Assembly (NCBI GenBank): GCA_029865445.1
Contig: JAOUGY010000215.1
Location: 1-6,526 of the forward strand
Origin: Acidimicrobiia bacterium
GTDB lineage: Bacteria > Actinomycetota > Acidimicrobiia > Spongiisociales > ZC4RG35
Length of the DNA stretch: 6,526 bases
Direction of reading: 5' to 3'
Shown here: piece after piece, positions 1 to 4,983 of the stretch
Layout of the letters: the number at the start of each line of letters is the position of its first letter
Position numbering within the stretch: position 1 is the stretch's first letter
Notes under the pieces: model-generated
The model's database searches: none
Seen by the model: only the letters and a program-made list of their open reading frames with translations
Told to the model about the DNA's origin: nothing
Position numbers and translations under genes: made by a program

Positions 1-672
1 TGGGATGTTGACATTGGCGCCGACGCCCGATCCCGAGCCCCGGTCGCCGCTGGCTCCGGTGTCGATGGGGTAGTTCCGGTCCTGGTGGATGGAGATGGTC
101 AGCACATCGGGGTCGTCGTAGAAGGCTTGTTCCGTCCCGTTCCCGTGGTGGACGTCCCAATCGATCACCGCCACCTTTCCCACCCCATGCACCGCTCGAG
201 CCGACATGATGGCGAGCGCGGCGTTGGCGAGCAGGCAGAACCCGCGTCCCTGGTCACGTTCGGCGTGGTGTCCGGGCGGTCTCACCAAGGCGTAGGCGTT
301 GGTGACACGACCCGTGACGACGGCTTCGACCGCCTCGATGCACCCGCCCACCGCGAGGGCGGCGACCTCGAACGATCCCGGACCGAACGGTGCAGCCTCC
401 CCCGCCACACCGCCTCCTGCTCGGCTCAGCTCCTCGATCCGGTCGAGATACTCGGGCGTGTGGAAACGTTCGAGCTCGGTCCTCGTGGCCGGGCGGGCGG
501 TGATCGACTGAAGGTGATCGCCCAGACCGCTGGCCATGAGAAGGGTGTAGATCCTCCTCTTGGTGGAGGGGTGCTCGAAATGGACCTCGGGTTCGAAACG
601 CGACCCGTACCTCAATGTGGGGTTGTGGAACAAGAACCGCTCGTGCCAGACGAGCCCGGTGACCATGAGCAT
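1..672 (-). CDS. Histone deacetylase-family (class II-like) deacylase, 3' part cut by window edge
   Basis: Zinc-dependent deacylase of the arginase/HDAC fold, the family that includes bacterial HDAC-like amidohydrolases, acetylpolyamine amidohydrolases and AcuC. Members hydrolyse acetyl-lysine, acetylpolyamine or similar amides in the cytoplasm; the substrate here cannot be told. The 224 visible codons run from the ATG at 672 to the left edge and read MLMVTGLVWHERFLFHNP at the N-terminus. RPPGHHAE supplies the paired active-site histidines (about H135, H136). IDWDVHHGNGT (about 170-180) supplies the Asp and His zinc ligands (D173, H175). SIHQDRNYPIDTG follows, as in class II relatives. The second Asp ligand and the late Tyr or Gly-rich motif lie outside the window, so the length is unknown. 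A strong AGGAGG (677-682) lies 4 nt before this ATG and 10 nt before a second in-frame ATG at 666, so either start is possible. It is divergent from the SnoaL-like gene. Family call is firm; substrate is unknown. Confidence 0.93.
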   Translation of the reverse strand, partial: MLMVTGLVWHERFLFHNPTLRYGSRFEPEVHFEHPSTKRRIYTLLMASGLGDHLQSITARPATRTELERFHTPEYLDRIEELSRAGGGVAGEAAPFGPGSFEVAALAVGGCIEAVEAVVTGRVTNAYALVRPPGHHAERDQGRGFCLLANAALAIMSARAVHGVGKVAVIDWDVHHGNGTEQAFYDDPDVLTISIHQDRNYPIDTGASGDRGSGSGVGANVNIP

Positions 673-676
673 CCAA

Positions 677-682
677 CCTCCT
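677..682 (-). promoter_or_regulatory. Ribosome binding site of the deacylase gene
   Basis: A perfect AGGAGG on the minus strand. It is 4 nt from the ATG at 672 and 10 nt from the ATG at 666. This fixes the start to one of these two codons but does not choose between them. Confidence 0.75.
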
Positions 683-716
683 CGATCGAGCCCGGTCGGA
701 TCGACCGACCTTGTCC

Positions 717-744
717 CCTATGCGGGCGATCGAGCGAGCATAGG
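717..744. promoter_or_regulatory. Inverted repeat CCTATGC-N14-GCATAGG in the divergent gap; candidate operator/promoter
   Basis: Two perfect 7-bp arms (717-723 and 738-744) lie in the 105-bp gap between the divergent deacylase and SnoaL-like genes. The arms are separated by 14 bp that include CGATCG. Each arm contains a TATGC hexamer that could serve as a -10 element reading toward the other arm (TATGCG on plus at 719-724, TATGCT on minus at 742-737). I found no matching -35 boxes at standard spacing, so the promoter reading is weak. The symmetry could equally be a regulator binding site or chance. The rest of the gap holds only the two ribosome binding sites and GATC-rich sequence. Confidence 0.35.
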
Positions 745-777
745 ATCGGTGATGGATCCGGCGATCGTGGAGGAAGG

Positions 778-1173
778 ATGAATGCTCAGCTCAACATCGA
801 CCACATCAAGGACGAGTACCAGGCGTTCTGTCATGGCGACTTCGATGCCATGGGCCGGCTGCTCGCCGATGAAGTCGTCTGGCATGTGGGCGGTCACGCT
901 GTGGCGTCCGGCGACAAACAGGGCCGCGATGAGGTCATCGACTTCCTGAGATCTGTTGCGGCGGGTACGGAACAGAACTTCCGCATTCAGGTCCACGACG
1001 TTCTGGCCAACAGCGAGCACGTCGTCGTGCTCTGCCACGTCACATCCACACGACACGAGCTGACGTACCGTGCCGACGAGGTGCATCTATTCCACGTCGA
1101 CGACGAAGGACTCATCCACGAGGCATGGGGCTTCACGGCCGAACCTGGGGGCCAGGGGGCGTTCTGGTTCTGA
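778..1173 (+). CDS. SnoaL-like / NTF2-like fold small protein
   Basis: A protein of 131 residues, the usual length for single-domain SnoaL/NTF2-like proteins, which form a cone-shaped alpha+beta barrel with a hydrophobic pocket. Members are isomerases, cyclases, hydrolases or binding proteins, and the fold alone does not give the reaction. The N-terminal helix (IKDEYQAFCHGDFDAMGRLLADEVVWHVGG, about residues 9-38, cited here in parts: FDAMGRLLADEVVWHV) is the classic family opening. It is followed by GRDEVIDFLRSV and then beta strands carrying VVVLCHVTSTR and EVHLFHVDDEGLIHEAWGF. I chose the ATG at 778 because GGAGG (769-773) precedes it and the helix begins just after. The same frame is open back to 85, but that stretch is antisense to the deacylase gene and is not family-like. 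The last 41 bp overlap the convergent membrane-protein gene. Confident on fold, none on substrate. Confidence 0.85.
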   Translation: MNAQLNIDHIKDEYQAFCHGDFDAMGRLLADEVVWHVGGHAVASGDKQGRDEVIDFLRSVAAGTEQNFRIQVHDVLANSEHVVVLCHVTSTRHELTYRADEVHLFHVDDEGLIHEAWGFTAEPGGQGAFWF

Positions 1174-1933
1174 GCGCCCTGCGCCGGCTCGCCATGGAAG
1201 CCGCCACGGCCAAGGCTGCCAGCAGTGAACCGCCGATGACGGCGGTCAGCAGAGGCCCGACGAGCGCCCCGAACCCACTGACGGCGGGTCGGAAACCGAG
1301 CACGCCCGGACGCACCGTCAAGTCATTCCGACTCTCGACGATCTCCTCGGGCGTCACGTCGTCCGGCACGTCTGGGACGGGAGCATCGGGGAGTGGTGGC
1401 ACACGCCCGATCACCGAGATGCCGGCCGGGAATGCCGCCGTCCCGTAGGCGAGCTGAATCGGACGGGCGCCGATCGCCTCGATTCTCACGCAGAGCAGCT
1501 CCCCGGCGGGCAGCTCCACCTCGATCGCCGGCAGCGACACACTGCGGCTCACCCAGCCGCCATCCCGGCTCCAGGGGTCGCGCGCAACGACTCGAGACGA
1601 CAACTCCTGGCAGATCGCCGCCTCGCATCGGTAGAGGCCGACACGCATCGAACCAGGTTCCGCATGTCCGAAACCTTCTGACGCAGTCCAGACCTCGACA
1701 ACGGGGATGCCCCGAAGATCGAGTCCGTCGTGTTCCAGCACGAATTCCTGGCGATCACCAGGGAGCAAGGTCCGTCCAGGAGACCCGTCGGCATCCACAT
1801 CGCCGAGATCCCGGTCCGGCGGCGCATCGGGACTGAGCACGGCGACAGGAACGTCCTCGCCCGAGAAATGCCACGTCGGGGCGGTGGGCACGGCCGTGGC
1901 GAGGGCCACGGCCGCCCACACGACGAATCTCAC
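1133..1933 (-). CDS. Single-pass membrane protein with unrecognised extracellular domain
   Basis: I do not recognise this 266-residue protein. It starts with a short signal-peptide-like segment (MRFVVWAAVALATAVP, residues 1-16). A probably beta-rich extracytoplasmic region follows (about 20-178), with strand-like runs such as RQEFVLEH, VSLPAIEVELPAG and LLCVRIEAI and a close Cys pair (C103, C108) plus C148. Next come a Pro-rich stalk (PPLPDAPVPDVP, 179-190), a hydrophobic helix (about 222-248) and a basic cytoplasmic tail (RRRALRTRTPPGPQVRP). This is a type I topology with the bulk outside. The start is GTG at 1933, with GAGGAG (1942-1947) 8 nt upstream and a GTGA overlap with the stop of the kinase-like gene. 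The two are thus co-transcribed and probably translationally coupled, which suggests a shared membrane complex. Its 3' end runs 41 bp into the opposing SnoaL-like gene. Gene reality is well supported; function is unknown. Confidence 0.8.
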   Translation of the reverse strand: MRFVVWAAVALATAVPTAPTWHFSGEDVPVAVLSPDAPPDRDLGDVDADGSPGRTLLPGDRQEFVLEHDGLDLRGIPVVEVWTASEGFGHAEPGSMRVGLYRCEAAICQELSSRVVARDPWSRDGGWVSRSVSLPAIEVELPAGELLCVRIEAIGARPIQLAYGTAAFPAGISVIGRVPPLPDAPVPDVPDDVTPEEIVESRNDLTVRPGVLGFRPAVSGFGALVGPLLTAVIGGSLLAALAVAASMASRRRALRTRTPPGPQVRP

Positions 1934-3006
1934 CCGACCGGCTCCTCGACCTTGGTCATGAGTCGCGGAAGGTCGAGTGTGGCGAGGTTCAGGTCTCCTC
2001 GCCGCGCCCAGGCGAGAGTGGCGGTGGCCCGCTCTGCACGCGACCTCACCGCACTCTTGAGCAAAACCGGATCGGCGGCCCTCCCGCCATCCGCAAACAC
2101 CGATTCCCCGTCGTCGGCGATGGTCACGAGCACGCGATCGCGCTCGGGCCGCACCACGAGGCCGATCCTCTCGGCTCCCGCCGTCTCGGCCCGATACAGG
2201 ATGCTGGAAACGATCTCGCGCACGTCAGCCGGATCACAGTCCACTCCGATCTCCGGGCACTCGAAATCGAGATCCCACCCGCGGGCAGCAAAAGGTTCAA
2301 CCACCTGATCCAGGAGCCACGCGAGATCGCTGACCTTGGGATACCGGCGCCTGGGCGGGAGACCCTCGCCGTCGTCCGGAAGCTGAATCACCAGCCCGGC
2401 AGACTCCACTCTGCGGCGCGGCTTGCCTCGCAGTTCGACGACCGAGGCCGCCAGCAGGGCCAGCGCCATCCCCAGTGCCAGGCCGCCGGCGAGACGCGAC
2501 CGTTGCTCGGTCGTTGCGACGATCGCAGCCAACTGTGCCCGGCGGGCGATCGAGGCTCGAAGGAAGCCATCCTTGGCCTGTGCCAGGTCCTCACCGAACG
2601 TCCGTCTCGCCTCGGCGATGTCTTCTTCTTCGATGGCCACGACGATCGAAGCCGCTTGAGCCCCGAAGTCGTCCAACGCGATCATCACCGGTCCCGACTC
2701 GACCCTGTTGGCGTATGCCGCCACCTGCTCGATTCCTTCGGTCAGCGCCGCCACCGCTCCATCGAGAGATGCTTCATCGATGATTCCACGGTCCTCGTCG
2801 AGCGCGTATACGAGCGCCTGCGATGCCAACGACTCCGTCGCCTTGACGATTCCGCCCGCCTCGGCGAGCACGACATCGGCGTCGACCGCCTCGCTTGCGT
2901 CGTCGCGCAGTCCCACCAACCAGACGCCGCTCGCCACGATCACGGCGGTCATCACCACCGCTACCCATCGACCCGTTCGCCTACCCCACACGAGAATCCT
3001 CCCCAT
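1930..3006 (-). CDS. Membrane sensor with degenerate histidine-kinase ATPase domain, no H-box
   Basis: A protein of 358 residues laid out like a sensor kinase. Transmembrane helix 1 is about 14-33, a helical extracytoplasmic domain about 34-170 (acidic and Ala-rich, four-helix-bundle or CHASE3-like by eye), transmembrane helix 2 about 172-190, then a cytoplasmic part. That part aligns by eye with the HATPase_c region of histidine kinases: VSDLAWLLDQVVEPFAARGW (225-244), CDPADVREIVSSILYRAE (257-274), VLVTIADDGES (292-302) and LNLATLDLP near the end. The dimerisation helix with the phosphorylated His is missing between TM2 and residue 225. The N-box Asn pair (usually N-L-L-x-N-A) is replaced by S and R, and no Gly-rich G1 or G2 lid is seen. 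It is therefore likely a pseudokinase or scaffold rather than an active enzyme. The ATG at 3006 is followed directly by the basic N-terminus and TM1; the ribosome site is weak (GTGGG). It is the first gene of a two-gene operon, divergent from the HAD-PlsC gene. Confidence 0.8.
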   Translation of the reverse strand: MGRILVWGRRTGRWVAVVMTAVIVASGVWLVGLRDDASEAVDADVVLAEAGGIVKATESLASQALVYALDEDRGIIDEASLDGAVAALTEGIEQVAAYANRVESGPVMIALDDFGAQAASIVVAIEEEDIAEARRTFGEDLAQAKDGFLRASIARRAQLAAIVATTEQRSRLAGGLALGMALALLAASVVELRGKPRRRVESAGLVIQLPDDGEGLPPRRRYPKVSDLAWLLDQVVEPFAARGWDLDFECPEIGVDCDPADVREIVSSILYRAETAGAERIGLVVRPERDRVLVTIADDGESVFADGGRAADPVLLKSAVRSRAERATATLAWARRGDLNLATLDLPRLMTKVEEPVG

Positions 3007-3008
3007 TG

Positions 3009-3042
3009 CCCACTCGGAGCATCAGTGGTACCACTCAGAGTG
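3009..3042. promoter_or_regulatory. Overlapping palindromes and direct repeats; candidate operator
   Basis: This lies in the 109-bp divergent gap, directly upstream of the kinase-like gene. AGTGGTACCACT (3024-3035) is a perfect 12-bp palindrome. It overlaps CACTCAGAGTG (3032-3042), which is symmetric around its central A. CACTCGGAG (3011-3019) recurs as CACTCAGAG (3032-3040) exactly 21 bp away, about two helical turns. The core CCACTC occurs three times in the gap (3010-3015, 3031-3036, 3082-3087). This looks like a multi-site binding region for a transcription factor placed to affect the kinase-like operon and possibly the divergent gene. No matching regulator gene is in view. I saw no convincing promoter for the minus strand. 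Confidence 0.45.
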
Positions 3043-3077
3043 ATGGGGACTAGAGCGTCATTCGAATACGCACCAAG

Positions 3078-3107
3078 ATGACCACTCCCCTCACAGCGCC
3101 CTAACCT
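3078..3107 (+). promoter_or_regulatory. Candidate promoter giving a leaderless HAD-PlsC mRNA
   Basis: ATGACC (3078-3083) as a -35 and TAACCT (3102-3107, TANNNT type) as a -10 are 18 bp apart. A start about 7 nt past the -10 would fall at or within a couple of bases of the ATG at 3116. The sequence before that ATG is pyrimidine-rich (CTCCACCTTC) and holds no Shine-Dalgarno motif. Leaderless mRNAs with a TANNNT element just upstream of the start codon are common in actinobacteria. The site is inferred from position and weak consensus only. Confidence 0.4.
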
Positions 3108-3115
3108 CCACCTTC

Positions 3116-4534
3116 ATGGGCACCCAAGCACTGGTCGACGCCATCCTCGAGTCCGAACCCGGCGACTCGGTCGTCGCCTTCTTCGACATGGATGGAACCG
3201 TGCTGGCGGGCTTCACCGCATTTGCCTTCGCCCAAGAACGGATGAAGCGCCCCGAGCGGGCAGACCTCGATGTTGCCGCGGTGGCGTTGAGGTTTCAGCT
3301 GGGAAACGCCACGTTTCCCGAGCTGATCGCGGCGTCGGCACGGGCGCTGGCCGGAAGCCCCGTCGACGATGCAGAACGGATGGCCCAGAAGATCTTCTCG
3401 AGCACCGTCGCATCGAGCATCTACCCCGAGGCCCGCGCGCTGATCGCTGCCCACCGGGAGATGGGACATCGCATCGTCCTGCTGTCGGCAGCCACCGATC
3501 TCCAGGTCGGACCCATCGCCGATACGCTCGCCGCCGATCATGTCATCTGCAACCACCTGGAGCGGAGCGACGGTGTCCTGACCGGAGAGGTGAGATCCCC
3601 GATCGTGTATGGAAAAGGGAAAGCCGACGCCGCCCGCATGTACGCCTCGGAGCATCGCCTGGAGCTCGCCCGAGCCTGGTTCTACACCGACGGCGTGGAG
3701 GACCTTCCCCTACTCGAGGAGGTGGGGAATCCTCAGCCTCTCAATCCCGACAAGAAGCTCACCCGGGCGGCCTCGGACCGTGGTTGGACCACACCGAGGT
3801 TCGACAGCCGGGGGCGACCGTCGGCGGGCCAGGTGGCACGCACCGTGCTCGCACAGAGTGCGATCGTGCCATCGATGGCAGCCGGACTGTTCACCGGCGC
3901 CGTTACCCGCGATCTTCGCCAGGGTCTGGACTTGGCGATTTCGGCGTGGGGAGACTTCAGCGTGGCGTTGGCCGGGGTCAAGGTCGATCTGCGCGGCGAG
4001 GAGAACCTCTGGTCGCATCGCCCCTCGGTCTTCGTCTTCAACCACCAATCGAACTTCGACGGCTTGCTCCTCATGAAGCTGCTCCGCCGTCAGATCACCG
4101 CGGTAGCCAAGAAGGAGCTCCAGCACTACCCGGTGCTGGGAGCCGTATTCACACTCGGGGATGTGATCTTCATCGACCGCGGAGATCGCGACAAGGCCGT
4201 TGCCGCCATGCAGGAAGCCGCCGAGCGGATTCGGGCCGGCCTCAGCGTTGCGGTGGCACCCGAAGGAACGAGGCAACCAACCCCGCACCTCGGACAATTC
4301 AAGAAGGGAGCATTTCACCTGGCGATGGCCGCCCGGGTCCCGGTGGTCCCCATTGTGATCCACAACTCGCTGGACGTCCTCCCCAAGGGCTCCCGGATCA
4401 TGCGACCGGCAACCGTACGCGTCGATGTTCTCGATCCCGTGAAGACCACCAGGTGGACCAACAACACGCTCGATCGGAACGTGGCGAAGGTGCGGGGGAT
4501 GTTTCTCGATGCCCTCGGTCAGGCGGAGAGCTGA
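3116..4534 (+). CDS. plsC: Bifunctional HAD-IB phosphatase / 1-acylglycerol-3-phosphate acyltransferase (PlsC) fusion
   Basis: A 472-residue fusion of two enzymes. The N-terminal HAD-IB (SerB-like) phosphatase carries motif I FFDMDGTVL (nucleophile D24, acid D26), motif II at S124 (LLSAATD), the motif III lysine in GKGKADA (K167/K169) and motif IV YTDGVEDLPLLE (D192, D196). The C-terminal LPLAT domain carries NHQSNFD (HX4D, H310 and D315), VIFIDRGDRD (350-359), PEGTR (E383) and VPVVPIVIHNS (408-418). PlsC acyltransferases make phosphatidic acid from lysophosphatidic acid and acyl-CoA or acyl-ACP at the inner face of the membrane. The phosphatase substrate is unknown; these fusions are often labelled phosphoserine phosphatase by similarity only. 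The same arrangement is known in Mycobacterium tuberculosis Rv2483c. All catalytic motifs of both halves are intact. The segment between the domains (about 220-290) is mildly hydrophobic (VPSMAAGLFTGAV) and may touch the membrane. There is no Shine-Dalgarno before the ATG. The 3' end overlaps the convergent Nudix gene by 16 bp. Confidence 0.94.
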   Translation: MGTQALVDAILESEPGDSVVAFFDMDGTVLAGFTAFAFAQERMKRPERADLDVAAVALRFQLGNATFPELIAASARALAGSPVDDAERMAQKIFSSTVASSIYPEARALIAAHREMGHRIVLLSAATDLQVGPIADTLAADHVICNHLERSDGVLTGEVRSPIVYGKGKADAARMYASEHRLELARAWFYTDGVEDLPLLEEVGNPQPLNPDKKLTRAASDRGWTTPRFDSRGRPSAGQVARTVLAQSAIVPSMAAGLFTGAVTRDLRQGLDLAISAWGDFSVALAGVKVDLRGEENLWSHRPSVFVFNHQSNFDGLLLMKLLRRQITAVAKKELQHYPVLGAVFTLGDVIFIDRGDRDKAVAAMQEAAERIRAGLSVAVAPEGTRQPTPHLGQFKKGAFHLAMAARVPVVPIVIHNSLDVLPKGSRIMRPATVRVDVLDPVKTTRWTNNTLDRNVAKVRGMFLDALGQAES

Positions 4535-4983
4535 TCGAGGTACACGGCCGTGTACGGGTGGATACCTCCATCAGGTGCGGGATCGGAACGGCGAACCCAT
4601 CGGTACTCCGAATGCTGGTCCGCCGGCAGCTCGAGGGGGTGATCGATGTTCAGCACGTGCGCCAGGACCACGTAGTGCGTCGAAACACCCGGGATCGAGG
4701 CGAAGTTCGTCGGATACACATGCGTGAAGGCACCCAGAAGCCTGCTCCTGCTGCGTCGCCAATCCCCTGGTCCCAGCTCCGACGTTGCGACACGGGTAAA
4801 CGCCTGATCGAGATCCTCCCCCTTGGCGATTCGGCCACCCGGTACGAACCATGTCCCCTTGGCCGGCTCGTTCACCCGCTGCCCCACCAGGACCTTGCCG
4901 GCGTCATCGAGGACTACGAGATCGATCGACACCAGCGGTGCGTGCTTCACCACATCGACGAAGATCGACTCTGCGAGCATCAT
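4519..4983 (-). CDS. gmm: GDP-mannose mannosyl hydrolase-type Nudix enzyme
   Basis: A 154-residue Nudix protein that resembles E. coli GDP-mannose mannosyl hydrolase (NudD/Gmm/WcaH), which releases mannose (or glucose) from the GDP-sugar by attack at sugar carbon 1. From memory the two share PLVS(I/L)D, WFVPGGR, THYVVL and QH-x2-YRW. The Nudix box is the shortened GDPMH form: G50-x5-E56, R64 and one Glu (E69 in SELG) instead of the usual REUxEExGU. H88 (THVYPTNF), Q123 and H124 (DQHSEYRW) match the positions I recall for catalytic and metal ligands of the E. coli enzyme. The length is also the same. The start is ATG at 4983 (ATGA overlap with the beta-helix gene stop) or the next ATG at 4980; there is no Shine-Dalgarno, so translation is probably coupled. 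Likely role: regulating GDP-sugar supply for surface glycans. Substrate GDP-mannose versus GDP-glucose is not settled by sequence. Confidence 0.88.
   Translation of the reverse strand: MMLAESIFVDVVKHAPLVSIDLVVLDDAGKVLVGQRVNEPAKGTWFVPGGRIAKGEDLDQAFTRVATSELGPGDWRRSRSRLLGAFTHVYPTNFASIPGVSTHYVVLAHVLNIDHPLELPADQHSEYRWVRRSDPAPDGGIHPYTAVYLDQLSA
4540..4555. repeat. Perfect 16-bp palindrome at the convergent gene ends
   Basis: GTACACGGCCGTGTAC reads the same on both strands. It begins 6 bp after the stop of the HAD-PlsC gene and lies inside the 3' end of the Nudix gene, where it encodes YTAVY. It could fold into a 6-bp stem with a GGCC loop in either transcript, and might slow or end transcription from both sides. 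No U-tract follows on either strand, so it is not a standard rho-independent terminator. Confidence 0.4.

Noticed and set aside
85..777. Long in-frame N-terminal extension of the SnoaL-like gene
   Set aside because: It is antisense to the well-supported deacylase gene, its translation is Arg/Gly/Pro-rich and not family-like, and the ATG at 778 has a good ribosome site right before the expected first helix.
718..1086. 122-codon minus-strand open frame antisense to the SnoaL-like gene
   Set aside because: It has no ribosome site, resembles no family I know, and the opposite strand encodes a recognisable fold.
1174..1230. Possible terminator after the SnoaL-like gene
   Set aside because: Only short GC-rich self-complementary stretches are present inside the opposing coding region, with no stable stem plus T-run.
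3061..3066. TTCGAA palindrome as a regulatory site
   Set aside because: Six-base palindromes are too common, and it is not repeated or positioned against a promoter element.
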